Shown: in pieces, positions 1-7,114 of the stretch
How positions within the stretch are numbered: position 1 is the first letter of the stretch
Layout: every line of letters starts with the position of its first letter
Virus record (IMG/VR): IMGVR_UViG_3300038415_000117
Span: 1-36,576 of that record
Strand: one strand, 5' to 3'
From: a virus
Length of the DNA: 36,576 bases
Notes under the pieces: generated by a model
Databases searched by the model: none
Seen by the model: only the letters and a program-made list of their open reading frames with translations
Told to the model about the DNA's origin: nothing
Translations under genes and position numbers: made by a program

Positions 1-1
1 A

Positions 2-61
2 ATTGAGCCACTGATCCAAGAGGTGATGAGAGACCTTCAAGTCTACATCTACGACCTATGA
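2..61 (+). CDS. 3' end of an unidentified gene (partial)
   Basis: An open frame enters from the left edge and ends in TGA at 59-61. The stop overlaps the ATG of the next gene as ATGA (58-61), the usual sign of translational coupling. Only 19 residues are visible (ending QVYIYDL), too few to identify the product. Confidence 0.6.
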   Translation: MEPLIQEVMRDLQVYIYDL

Positions 62-516
62 AAGCGGCCACCATTACGGGTCATCGTACTCTTGGCCCCA
101 AAAGTATCAAGCGGGTATGGACTGCCGCTCGAACCCTATTGGGCAACTTGAGCATCGACGAGATATACTTGGGAGGGGCAAGCGGGGTGGACACCGAGTT
201 CCTCAAAGCGGCTCTCGAATACCGGAAGGGGTTACGCCCCAAGATCATCGTGGTGGTCCCAGACACCATCAATAGGCAACCAATATCCACAAGAGCTTGG
301 ACTAGGCGCGCAGACGAAGTCATCGAGCTTCACGAACCAATCACCCCCGAGGATGGGTACTTGAGCTATAAGAAGCGTAACGAGTACATCGTAGATCGAG
401 GGGCATTCGTAGTGGCTTTCTTCAACGGATGCCATAGATCAGGTACCGGACAAGCCATCAGCTATGCTAAAAGCCTCCTGAAAACTGTGTACACTATTCC
501 TATTTCTTTAGATTGA
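58..516 (+). CDS. SLOG/DprA-like (DUF2493/YpsA-type) nucleotide-binding protein
   Basis: This 152-residue protein has the marks of the Rossmann-like SLOG superfamily. TITGHR lies at the N-terminus, the phosphate-binding loop GGASGVD near residue 40, a hydrophobic strand IIVVVPD near residue 65, and the late motif YKKRNEYIV followed by a VVAFF strand and a small-residue GTG turn. Families of this fold (DUF2493, YpsA, LOG) bind nucleotides or nucleotide-derived ligands. Which ligand this one binds cannot be read here. The ATG overlaps the stop of the preceding gene by four bases, so the two are probably one operon. It converges on the next gene with a one-base gap. Confidence 0.7.
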   Translation: MKAATITGHRTLGPKSIKRVWTAARTLLGNLSIDEIYLGGASGVDTEFLKAALEYRKGLRPKIIVVVPDTINRQPISTRAWTRRADEVIELHEPITPEDGYLSYKKRNEYIVDRGAFVVAFFNGCHRSGTGQAISYAKSLLKTVYTIPISLD

Positions 517-517
517 G

Positions 518-943
518 CTATTTGTCCCACGTTCCCTTGCAGTCGGGACAGACCCAATAAGCAATTCGGTCGTCGGCAATCACTCCAATTTGTCTGACTC
601 CCGGCGGACCACTCTTGTGGTCCCTCAAGTCGGCTTTGCAATGAGGGCATTCCAAAGTACCCTTCCAGATATGCCAGTAGGCCCCCCAACCTGATACCAT
701 CTGGTGGACGGTGTTTGGGTTATCCTCGGGGGTAGTCTCCGGGTAGACTTTGCGTCGAATCAACTCGTCAATCAGAAGTTTTATGACCTCTGGATTTGAG
801 AGTCTGAATAGATCCCGCTCCCGATTCAGGCCTTGTAGTAGCTCATCATCTGAGCATTCGTCTATAATCCGGCGGGCCTCAGCAAGCTTTACTTCGGCGG
901 CTTCACTGCTGCTACCTTTGAGCGAGCCAGCATTGTTTCCCAT
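518..943 (-). CDS. hypothetical protein with C-terminal zinc ribbon
   Basis: From the ATG at 943 the product is 141 residues. The N-terminal half is helical and acidic (AEARRIIDECSDDELLQGL). The C-terminus holds two CxxC pairs, CPHC and CPDC, about 35 residues apart, which form a typical zinc ribbon. I prefer ATG 943 because an AGG lies six bases upstream. A TTG at 979 is also in frame. The gene starts inside the last 55 bases of the gene upstream (889-1275), suggesting coupled translation in a leftward operon. I recognise no family. Confidence 0.65.
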   Translation of the reverse strand: MGNNAGSLKGSSSEAAEVKLAEARRIIDECSDDELLQGLNRERDLFRLSNPEVIKLLIDELIRRKVYPETTPEDNPNTVHQMVSGWGAYWHIWKGTLECPHCKADLRDHKSGPPGVRQIGVIADDRIAYWVCPDCKGTWDK

Positions 944-1275
944 ACATACCTGTCCAGAGTAGCGAGTCCGTTGGCCCAAGCGTATAACACGAAAGCATCA
1001 GGGTGACGTAGGATTTCTTCGTAAAACGGATTCTCGACCGATGCCCGTTCCTCTGGGGTCGCGTCACTCTTGAGCCCCAGGGTCTTCAACCAGAGGTCTC
1101 GAACCTTGTGGTCCTTCCCGATTACCTTGGTGGCTTCCTTACGGGCCTCTTTGCTTTTGGTAGTCAGGTACCCTCGGAGAGCTGAAAGCTCAGCGTGGGT
1201 CAAATGAGACAGGTCCGGAAGCGGTATGGGAGCCACCGGTCGATGCGGGCTATCTTCCACGACTACCAACGACAC
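889..1275 (-). CDS. hypothetical protein
   Basis: This 128-residue product is unknown. A Pro-rich N-terminus is followed by a helix containing LSHLTHAELSALRGYL and a basic helix (KSKEARKEATKVIGK). The GTG at 1275 overlaps the end of the J-domain-like gene by 26 bases. A GTG at 1260 would shorten the overlap to 11. Neither has a clear ribosome binding site, so the start is uncertain. It sits in a four-gene leftward cluster with a response regulator, whose members overlap by 26 to about 55 bases. Confidence 0.6.
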   Translation of the reverse strand: MSLVVVEDSPHRPVAPIPLPDLSHLTHAELSALRGYLTTKSKEARKEATKVIGKDHKVRDLWLKTLGLKSDATPEERASVENPFYEEILRHPDAFVLYAWANGLATLDRYVWETMLARSKVAAVKPPK

Positions 1276-1690
1276 CGGATGGGCGCATCCCAGCCACAGT
1301 ACTTGCGGTCCCCGACGAAGTCACTTGGGTTCGTATCTCGGGTGGCAGCCCAGCCCAAGCCCCGGCCCTTCGAGTCGGAGGGATCGGATTGTGGAAAACG
1401 ATCTTGTGAATCACGACCCGCGGAGCCACCTCCCGAGGAACTTGAGTGGCCTCCAACTCTTTTGAAAAGTCCAAGAGGAGCCGGAGCTGCGCGGTCTTCT
1501 TTGGGTCCCCGCTGGTTCGGTCTGGATGAAGATCTGGAATCTTCTTTCGGAGAGCCGCTTTGAAACGAGCCTTCAAGGTGTTGAGTTTCTGAGTTGCTTC
1601 CTCGTAGGTGCGAGCCCTTCGAATTGAGTTGAAGTCCTCAGGACAAAACCCCATCTGCAATAGCAACTTCTCTAGTTCTGGGTGGCTCAC
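1250..1690 (-). CDS. J-domain-like protein
   Basis: The segment around residues 30-70 reads as a degenerate J domain. A basic amphipathic helix (LKARFKAALRKKIPD) leads straight into the invariant HPD tripeptide (DLHPDRTSG), followed by a third helix (LRLLLDFSKELE). In DnaJ co-chaperones HPD stimulates the ATPase of DnaK/Hsp70. If functional, this protein would recruit host DnaK. The C-terminal half is Pro/Thr-rich and unrecognised. The start is uncertain: TTG 1708, GTG 1690 and ATG 1654 are in frame. GTG 1690 keeps the first helix and has a GAGG 12 bases upstream. All choices overlap the response-regulator gene. The J assignment rests on the HPD context only. Confidence 0.55.
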   Translation of the reverse strand: MSHPELEKLLLQMGFCPEDFNSIRRARTYEEATQKLNTLKARFKAALRKKIPDLHPDRTSGDPKKTAQLRLLLDFSKELEATQVPREVAPRVVIHKIVFHNPIPPTRRAGAWAGLPPEIRTQVTSSGTASTVAGMRPSGVVGSRGR

Positions 1691-2045
1691 GGTTTCTAAT
1701 AGCCTCAATTATAGCTGACAAATCAAATGGCTTTTGGAACAATCTGCAGTTGGTTGAACGGACATACTCTCTCAACTCAGCACTCATGCCACCTGAACAG
1801 AAGAAAAACATAGGCTGACGCTCAGGGAAGTGACTAGTCACCCAGAGGTGAAATTCAGCCCCAGTCCCATCAGGAAGCATCATGTCTGACAGTATGACCG
1901 AGAAGCTGCCTTCTAGTACCGCCTGCTTCGCCTTACTCACTGAATCGACTGCAGTCACTCTCAAACCTAGTGATCTCAGAACACGAGTAATCGTGTTACG
2001 AAGTACGGTCTCATCTTCAACTAGGAGCATGTTCATAGCTATCAC
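1638..2045 (-). CDS. CheY-like response regulator receiver protein
   Basis: A single receiver domain of about 130 residues with all catalytic positions: the acidic pair in LLVEDE, the phospho-acceptor Asp in VILSDMMLPDG, the switch Ser in FFFCSGG, and the conserved Lys in LFQKPF. No output domain follows, so it resembles CheY or Spo0F-type regulators that act by protein contact. No histidine kinase is present in the window, so a host kinase would have to phosphorylate it. ATGs at 2045, 2036 and 2030 are all in frame. MNMLLVEDE (2036) best fits the usual family N-terminus. It is the first gene of the leftward cluster that includes the J-domain protein. Confidence 0.9.
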   Translation of the reverse strand: MIAMNMLLVEDETVLRNTITRVLRSLGLRVTAVDSVSKAKQAVLEGSFSVILSDMMLPDGTGAEFHLWVTSHFPERQPMFFFCSGGMSAELREYVRSTNCRLFQKPFDLSAIIEAIRNREPPRTREVAIADGVLS

Positions 2046-2234
2046 CCAATTCCCTATACTAGTTACGGATCAATGGTCCACTTCTAAAGGAGGTCAGGAT
2101 AATTTAGGGTTTACATAGGTGTACATCACCTCACCTAATAATCTTTCAGTGCTGATAACTGGTGTAGGACTAGAAGTTGGCTATTCCAGCCAACCTTTGA
2201 AACAGTTCCAGTTGAACGAAATTATTCTCTAAAT
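2046..2234 (+). promoter_or_regulatory. divergent intergenic region with hairpin and promoter-like boxes
   Basis: This 189-base gap separates the leftward response regulator from the rightward zinc-ribbon gene. It holds a perfect 7-bp hairpin (GTTGGCT at 2176-2182, AGCCAAC at 2188-2194), a GGTGTAG box at 2161-2167 like those upstream of other genes here, and a strong AAAGGAGGT at 2086-2094 with no start codon at a usable distance. The last 30 bases before ATG 2235 are AT-rich, with TTGAAA followed after 17 bases by AATTAT, a weak promoter candidate. No convincing gene was found. Confidence 0.4.
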
Positions 2235-2510
2235 ATGTCGGACCTCGAAGATCTCACCCTCACCTGTCGTGATTGCAACAGACCATTCATCTTGACTGCC
2301 AAGGACCAGGCCTTTTTCGCCAGTATGACTGACGATCAGGGGCGGCCCTTTAAGAACCCAGTTCGATGTAAGCCATGCAGGGACATCAAAAAAGCTCAAA
2401 GAATGGGTGAGAGTCCAGTCAATCCGGCCCCTCAATCCTTACCTGATGATGACTTTCGACCGAAGAAGAAGTCTGGCGGTCGCTACCGGGATCGTGAAGA
2501 CGAGTACTGA
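2235..2510 (+). CDS. zinc-ribbon domain protein
   Basis: This 91-residue protein starts with a compact zinc-binding domain: CRDC at residues 11-14 and CKPC near residue 45, separated by DQAFFASMTDD and followed by the basic segment CRDIKKAQR. The spacing and the DQxFF feature resemble the 'probable zinc-ribbon' family found in many bacteria and phages. The tail is charged and disordered (KKKSGGRYRDREDEY). The function is unknown; nucleic-acid or protein binding is the usual inference. Its last 28 bases overlap the convergent coaE gene. Confidence 0.75.
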   Translation: MSDLEDLTLTCRDCNRPFILTAKDQAFFASMTDDQGRPFKNPVRCKPCRDIKKAQRMGESPVNPAPQSLPDDDFRPKKKSGGRYRDREDEY

Positions 2511-3109
2511 TAGGGAAACTTGATCTTCGAGAGGACTCGTAGGGCCTCTTTGAATAGATCATCTTGAGACCCGTCGTTCCAGAGTACATAGTCAGCTAGC
2601 TTCACCTTATCTTCGATAGGGAGTTGTGAGCTGATGCGTGCTCGCGCCTCGGGCTCATTGAAACCATCCCTGTCCATCAATCGCTGGAGTTGGATCCCTG
2701 GGGATACGGCTACGACTACCAAAGGGCTGAATTCATGGTGATATCCCCGCTCGATGAGGAGTGGGGCTTCCAGTCCAACCAGGGAATAGCGCTCGCTTGC
2801 CACCCTAAGTCGAAGTCGAAGCTCGTTTTGGATGTACCGGTGAAGAGAGCTGTCCAGGACGGCTCTCTTCTTCGAGTCTGAGAACACCAGCGCCCCTAAC
2901 TTGGGTCGATCAAGAGAGCCATCTGGTAAGAGGATGTCCTGCCCAAAGTTACTCACCAAGAGGGCAAGAGCGGGAGTACCCGGAGCAACAACATCCCGGG
3001 CTACGATATCAGCATCGACCATAGGGACCCCATTATCAACGAATAGCCTCGATACCGTGCTCTTCCCACAAGCAATGCCACCAGTTAGCGCGAATATCTT
3101 GCTCTTCAT
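2483..3109 (-). CDS. coaE: dephospho-CoA kinase
   Basis: The enzyme phosphorylates the ribose 3'-OH of dephospho-CoA, the last step of coenzyme A synthesis. The 208 residues match the family in length and motifs: P-loop GGIACGKST at the N-terminus, the DAD motif (MVDADIVARDVV), LEAPLLIE for the acceptor site, and the C-terminal signature RISSQLPIEDKVKLADYV followed by NDG. These late motifs favour true CoaE over the related phage deoxynucleotide kinases. The gene stands alone, leftward, diverging from the carbonic-anhydrase-like gene. A CoA-synthesis gene on a phage is unusual. Confidence 0.9.
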   Translation of the reverse strand: MKSKIFALTGGIACGKSTVSRLFVDNGVPMVDADIVARDVVAPGTPALALLVSNFGQDILLPDGSLDRPKLGALVFSDSKKRAVLDSSLHRYIQNELRLRLRVASERYSLVGLEAPLLIERGYHHEFSPLVVVAVSPGIQLQRLMDRDGFNEPEARARISSQLPIEDKVKLADYVLWNDGSQDDLFKEALRVLSKIKFPYQYSSSRSR

Positions 3110-3115
3110 TTAAGT

Positions 3116-3125
3116 CCGGTGTAGT
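3116..3125 (+). promoter_or_regulatory. GGTGTAG box upstream of the carbonic-anhydrase-like gene
   Basis: The box CCGGTGTAGT matches the repeated TTGGTGTA[AG]C element. Here it lies about 40 bases before ATG 3161, which has its own AGAGGAAAG ribosome binding site. No -35 hexamer is obvious. Confidence 0.35.
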
Positions 3126-3160
3126 TAAGTACCGCAACTTCAAGAGGAAAGCCAAGATAA

Positions 3161-3637
3161 ATGAGTACTTTCGCTACAGCCCCAGGGTTTAAGGAAGAGC
3201 ACCCAGATACTCTAGTCATTCAATGCAGTGACGGCCGGTTCAGCAAGCCGGTGTTCGAGCTACTCCGCACCACCGGCTGCCAGAGGTACGACGTGATGGC
3301 CATGCCTGGCGGACCCGCCCTGCTGGACATGGTGGGGGCCTCAATTACAGAGTCTGAGGCTTGTAGGGCCGGTACTTCTTTTCTAGTCAAAAGCCACAAG
3401 ATTAGCACTATCCACTTGATTGCCCATGCAGGTTGTGGCTATTATGACTCTCGTTTTGGAGGTATGAACCGGAACTCTCTTCAAGAAAAGCAAGTTAGTG
3501 ACATGCAGCACGCTGCAGCTTGGCTTCGTAGGTTGGACAGCAAGATACTGGTCCTAGCCTACTTTGCCACCGTGAAGAGTGGTACCGTTCTCTTTCAAGA
3601 CATCGAAATCAATAAGAAAACTAACCCATTGTACTAA
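3161..3637 (+). CDS. beta-carbonic-anhydrase-like protein
   Basis: The protein has the zinc-site motifs of the beta-carbonic anhydrase fold. CSDGRF near residue 22 gives the Cys plus the Asp-Arg dyad, and LIAHAGCGYY near residue 90 gives the His-x-x-Cys pair. At 158 residues it is shorter than the typical enzyme of about 200 or more, and MPGGPA replaces the usual RNAGN region. It may be a divergent or non-catalytic member. Beta enzymes hydrate CO2; some relatives have other activities. It is followed after one base by the Nudix gene, so the two are probably co-transcribed. Confidence 0.7.
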   Translation: MSTFATAPGFKEEHPDTLVIQCSDGRFSKPVFELLRTTGCQRYDVMAMPGGPALLDMVGASITESEACRAGTSFLVKSHKISTIHLIAHAGCGYYDSRFGGMNRNSLQEKQVSDMQHAAAWLRRLDSKILVLAYFATVKSGTVLFQDIEINKKTNPLY

Positions 3638-3638
3638 C

Positions 3639-4049
3639 ATGTTCCTACCCTTTTCGGTTACCGGACTACTCGTCAAAGATGGTAAGATCCTTGCAGTATC
3701 CCGTAAGAACAACCCTAATGACTTCGGGTTGCCTGGTGGGAAACTTGATCCTGGTGAGACTGCCAAGGATGCTATCATCCGAGAGATCTGGGAGGAGACG
3801 GGGATTGTGGTAACCCATTGCGAACCCATCTTTGAGGACAAGGACCGAGTAGAAGGAGGGGAGCCGCGCCCTTGCCTAGCGTTCCTGATTCGGGCTTGGA
3901 CGGGTGAGCCCTCTTCCAAAGAGGCTGGTATTGTGAGGTGGGTTGACCCGTCAGTGATCACTGACCCGTCAACCTCATTCTACGAGTACAACTCTAGGCT
4001 TCTTTCGAGTATGTCCCCGGGACTGAAGAGTGCTCTGAAGTTGGCCTGA
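3639..4049 (+). CDS. Nudix hydrolase
   Basis: The product (136 residues from ATG 3639) has a complete Nudix box: GGKLDPGETAKDAI followed by REIWEETGI, matching GX5EX7REUXEEXGU. These residues bind magnesium and hydrolyse nucleoside diphosphates linked to another group. The N-terminus (VTGLLVKDGKILAVSR) is the usual first strand. ATG 3639 lies just after the TAA of the preceding gene (3635-3637), so translation is probably coupled. The substrate cannot be told; close coaE raises CoA derivatives or nucleotides as guesses. The last 56 bases overlap the convergent gene 3994-4347. Confidence 0.9.
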   Translation: MFLPFSVTGLLVKDGKILAVSRKNNPNDFGLPGGKLDPGETAKDAIIREIWEETGIVVTHCEPIFEDKDRVEGGEPRPCLAFLIRAWTGEPSSKEAGIVRWVDPSVITDPSTSFYEYNSRLLSSMSPGLKSALKLA

Positions 4050-4347
4050 GGCTCTCGAAGTTCGGAGGAGGGGACGGGATTGTGTCCAGGTTGTGGTAGT
4101 CCTCGAACGTAGTTCGATTATCCCCTAGGAATCTAGCAGACTCCTCAATAGTTGGGCTTCGAATCGTGAACTCGTTTTCGAGACTTTCACAGATGATGTA
4201 TACGCGGATCACCCGGGTACAAGGGGCTAGTATGTGCAGGGGGTCATCTTGCAGGTACACAAGATTCCTCTCCTCATCAGTACGGAGTACCCAAAATAAG
4301 TAACCATCGGAGTCCTCGAAGACAGTACCAGGCTGAAGTTTAATCAT
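3994..4347 (-). CDS. hypothetical protein
   Basis: This 117-residue protein is unknown. The first half looks like a small beta barrel (TVFEDSDGYLFWVLR, NLVYLQDD), similar in style to phage SH3-like or LSm-like modules. The C-terminus is Pro/Ser-rich and probably disordered. It starts with ATG 4347 and runs head-to-head with the YqiJ-like gene. Its 3' end overlaps the Nudix gene by 56 bases on the other strand. Confidence 0.6.
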   Translation of the reverse strand: MIKLQPGTVFEDSDGYLFWVLRTDEERNLVYLQDDPLHILAPCTRVIRVYIICESLENEFTIRSPTIEESARFLGDNRTTFEDYHNLDTIPSPPPNFESLRPTSEHSSVPGTYSKEA

Positions 4348-4380
4348 GTGGGCTACTTACGCCGGGCAACAACAATTTTC

Positions 4381-4409
4381 TTGAGAATTACTGGCTAGCG
4401 GTGTAATAG
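4381..4409 (+). promoter_or_regulatory. class A promoter for the YqiJ-flotillin operon
   Basis: TTGAGA (4381-4386), a 17-base spacer ending CTAGCGGTG, and TAATAG (4404-4409) form a good sigma70-type promoter. ATG 4416 begins only six bases after the -10, so transcription should start at or next to the start codon. No ribosome binding site is visible in the gap. It shares its architecture with the other class A promoters of the window. Confidence 0.7.
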
Positions 4410-4415
4410 CCGTAA

Positions 4416-5063
4416 ATGTCTGAACTTCTCAAGTGGTACAATCTGATCTTCTATATCCCGCTGGTAATTGGGCTCCTATCGGTTATCGGTGTTGGTTTTT
4501 CTGGGACAGGCCACGACGTTGGGGTTCACGGAGATATCCACGGGGACTTTCATGCGGACGCTGACTCCGACACTGATGGTGATAACGACGGAGACAGTCA
4601 AGGGAACTGGGTTCTTGGGCTTCTCGGGATCGGAAGGGTCCCGGTCGCCATATCCATCATGACCCTGCTCCTGATCTTCTCGGGTACTGGAATCTGCATG
4701 AACACACTACTTGGGGGACTCCTCAAAGTGTGGAGCGGGTTTGCTTTGGTTTCGCTGGTTGTAGCGACTATCGTGATGTTCTTCGGTACCGCCTTCGTGA
4801 GTCGAACCGTGGGCAAGTTCATGCCCACCACTGAAACAGATTCAGTAAAGAAGATGGATCTCATCGGCTGTACCGGAACTGTCATTCTCGATTGTGACAG
4901 TTCCAGCGGGTTAGCTCAGATTTGTAACAAGAGTGGGGACCGCTATCAAATCCGATGTCGGTCGGAAAAGCCTATCCCCAAAGGAACTCCAATCCTAACC
5001 TTCGAATATAACGAAGCTTTTGACTCGTACACAGTAGTTGTTGACCCCACGATTGGTGGGTGA
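4416..5063 (+). CDS. YqiJ-like (DUF1449/NfeD-type) OB-fold membrane protein
   Basis: Three hydrophobic segments are visible, at about residues 9-28, 77-96 and 105-128, followed by a soluble C-terminal domain (about residues 145-212) with the small beta-rich look of an NfeD/YuaF OB fold (DLIGCTGTVI). Between the first two membrane segments lies an Asp/His-rich loop, including DADSDTDGDNDGD, likely to bind metal. YqiJ and YuaF are the membrane partners of flotillins in Escherichia coli and Bacillus. The flotillin follows 42 bases downstream, which strongly supports the call. A CCCAC/GTGGG hairpin lies at the stop codon. Confidence 0.8.
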   Translation: MSELLKWYNLIFYIPLVIGLLSVIGVGFSGTGHDVGVHGDIHGDFHADADSDTDGDNDGDSQGNWVLGLLGIGRVPVAISIMTLLLIFSGTGICMNTLLGGLLKVWSGFALVSLVVATIVMFFGTAFVSRTVGKFMPTTETDSVKKMDLIGCTGTVILDCDSSSGLAQICNKSGDRYQIRCRSEKPIPKGTPILTFEYNEAFDSYTVVVDPTIGG

Positions 5064-5105
5064 GTTTGGAACACCCTGCCTAGCAGGGGGAAAGATGTAA
5101 ATCAG

Positions 5106-7043
5106 ATGGGTATTGGTCTATTTTTTCTGTTGCTCTTCGGGGTACTTCTAATCGCTAGTCCGATAGCCGTGAATACGTTCACGACTCACCAGGTCTCGGG
5201 GTTGTCCTCGATTATTATGACCCTCAGCGGGGTCCTACTCGTTCTGTTATGTGTCGTTCTCATAACAATTACGAAGCTTTATGTCAAAACGAAGGCCAGT
5301 GAAGCCTTCGTCAAGACTGGTATGGGCGGGCTAAAGGTCATTCGAGATGGTGGCGCTGTCATCCTCCCGGTCGTCCACCAGATAGTCCGAGTCTCTCTTG
5401 AGACCATCAAATTGCCGGTACAGCGTATCGGGGCTGATGCTCTCATCACCAGTGACAAATTGCGTGCTGACGTCCAAGCTGAGTTCTATGTTCGAGTACA
5501 AGCTTCAGATGAGGACATTAAAGCAGCGGCCCGTTCTCTTGGTGACAAGATGAGCGAGGTCAATGTAAATGCTCAACAGCAAAGAAGGTCTGATGGAAAG
5601 GCCTATGAGTCGAGTGTAGCGGCCCTCATTGAGGACAAGTTGGTGTCCGCCCTTCGTACTAGTGCAGCCAAGAAAACCCTCGAACAGCTCAACAGTGACC
5701 GAGATGAGTTCTTGAAGGAAGTTGTGGATGGGGTCACCGCGGACCTGAAGCACAATGGGTTCCTCCTCGAAACAGTCACCATTTCCAAGTTGGACCAGAC
5801 CGATATCACTAACCTGAAAAATGATAACATTTTCGACGCCCAAGGTCTGAGAACCATTGCTGCAATCACCCAAAAGAACCTCACCGAGAAGAACTCCATC
5901 GTACGTACCGGTGAGCAGGCTCGAAAGGATCAAGACGTTCAGACCCGTACTCAGATCCTAGAACTGGAGAGGAAGCAATCTGAGGCTGAAGCCAATCAGT
6001 CCGCCCAGGTCCTCTCGATTCAAGCTGAACAAGAACGCATTGGTAAGCAGAACCAGATCGAAGCTCAACGCAAGGTTGACGTTGCTACCACTGAGAATGC
6101 CCAGCAGACCATCCTCGCCAAGGTTGCCCAAGAGCAAGCGGTTGAGGTTGCAAAGCGTCAACAACAACAAGCCATCGTGATTGCTGACCAGAAGGTTGAA
6201 GTTGCAAAGCGGGACCAGCAGAAGGCCATTGCTGGCTCTGAAGCTGAGAAGGCAAAGGCTGAAGCCCTCCTCGCTGATGCTGAAGCTGAACGTCAGAAGG
6301 CCCGCCAGAACATCCAAACGGTAGAGGTAGTTGCTGCTGCTGACCGAGAGAAGCAGAAGGCAGTTATCGCGGCCCAAGGTGAAGCTGAGAAGAACTATGT
6401 GACCGCCCAAAGGACAGCTGACGCTGGTGCTTACAAGACAATGAAGGAAGCTGAAGCTCGTAAAGCATCGGCTGATGCAGATGCTGAGGCAGTAACCAAG
6501 CAAGCCTCAGCAGCCTCAAAGGCAGCTGAGCTTCAAGCTGCAGGTAATAAAGCTCTGCTCCTGGCCCAAGCTGATGGTGACAAGGCAAAGCTCCTTGCTA
6601 CAGCCGAAGGTCAGAAAGCTTTGGCCATGGTTCCTGTCGAGGTCAATGCCCGCCAGGTGGAAGTCGACAAGCAACGAGTCGAAGAAGTCCTCAAGCCGGA
6701 ACTCGAAGCTCGTGCGGCCAACGGTGAAGCAGCCCAAAACTTCGAACTGGCCAAGTTGTCCATCACCCAAGAAGCTCTGGTCAAGATCGAATCAGCCAAG
6801 GCTACAGCTCAGTTCTATGGCAAGATCCAAGCCAATGTGTATGGGACCCCTGAGGACGTCGCCAAGATGTCCCAGCACTTCAATGCAGGCATGGGTCTAT
6901 CCCAGGCCTTCGGCGGGTTTCTAGCCGGTGCTGATGCTTCCACAGCCGAAACAGTCCAGAAGACAGTTGGCGCAGTCAACGACCTAGTAAGCTCAGTAGG
7001 CAAGATGGTGGGTAAGAAGGCCTCGAAAGAGACTACCACCTAA
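5106..7043 (+). CDS. flotillin (SPFH/band 7 protein, YqiK-like)
   Basis: This 645-residue protein has two N-terminal membrane segments (about 3-24 and 36-58), an SPFH domain (about 60-250) and a long coiled coil rich in Ala, Glu, Gln and Lys, with repeated EAE, AEAE and QAK units. Such flotillins assemble as large membrane-bound rings that organise membrane microdomains. The C-terminus (about 575-645) is less charged, as in YqiK. It forms an operon with the YqiJ-like gene. The leader holds a hairpin (CCCTGC 5074-5079, GCAGGG 5083-5088) that covers the purine-rich AGGGGG, and a start-stop ATGTAA at 5095-5100, so translation may be regulated. Flotillins are rare on phages. Confidence 0.9.
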   Translation: MGIGLFFLLLFGVLLIASPIAVNTFTTHQVSGLSSIIMTLSGVLLVLLCVVLITITKLYVKTKASEAFVKTGMGGLKVIRDGGAVILPVVHQIVRVSLETIKLPVQRIGADALITSDKLRADVQAEFYVRVQASDEDIKAAARSLGDKMSEVNVNAQQQRRSDGKAYESSVAALIEDKLVSALRTSAAKKTLEQLNSDRDEFLKEVVDGVTADLKHNGFLLETVTISKLDQTDITNLKNDNIFDAQGLRTIAAITQKNLTEKNSIVRTGEQARKDQDVQTRTQILELERKQSEAEANQSAQVLSIQAEQERIGKQNQIEAQRKVDVATTENAQQTILAKVAQEQAVEVAKRQQQQAIVIADQKVEVAKRDQQKAIAGSEAEKAKAEALLADAEAERQKARQNIQTVEVVAAADREKQKAVIAAQGEAEKNYVTAQRTADAGAYKTMKEAEARKASADADAEAVTKQASAASKAAELQAAGNKALLLAQADGDKAKLLATAEGQKALAMVPVEVNARQVEVDKQRVEEVLKPELEARAANGEAAQNFELAKLSITQEALVKIESAKATAQFYGKIQANVYGTPEDVAKMSQHFNAGMGLSQAFGGFLAGADASTAETVQKTVGAVNDLVSSVGKMVGKKASKETTT

Positions 7044-7063
7044 CCGTCAGTAATCGTTAGTTG

Positions 7064-7095
7064 AAAAGGGCCTGGTGTAAACTAGGCCCTTTTTC
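7064..7095. terminator. bidirectional intrinsic terminator
   Basis: AAAAGGGCCT and AGGCCCTTTTT flank a loop of about 11 bases. The GC-rich stem has a T run on one side and an A run on the other, so it can work on both strands. It closes the YqiJ-flotillin operon 20 bases after the stop. The loop contains GGTGTAAAC, like the repeated promoter-like box, upstream of the HD gene. Confidence 0.85.
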
Positions 7096-7114
7096 GTTTA
7101 CCAAGGCTCCTTCA

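Noticed and set aside
1195-1563. Rightward 122-codon frame opposite the J-domain-like gene
   Set aside because: Arg/Pro/Ser-rich shadow translation; the leftward frame has the HPD motif and is coupled to neighbours.
2119-2233. A GTG-started 38-codon frame in the gap before the zinc-ribbon gene
   Set aside because: The AAAGGAGGT site is about 25 bases away, too far, and the peptide shows no recognisable character.
5505-6770. Long leftward frames opposite the flotillin gene
   Set aside because: The Ala/Glu/Lys-rich coiled coil has few stop codons on the reverse strand; the deduced proteins are Leu/Ser-rich and lack family features.
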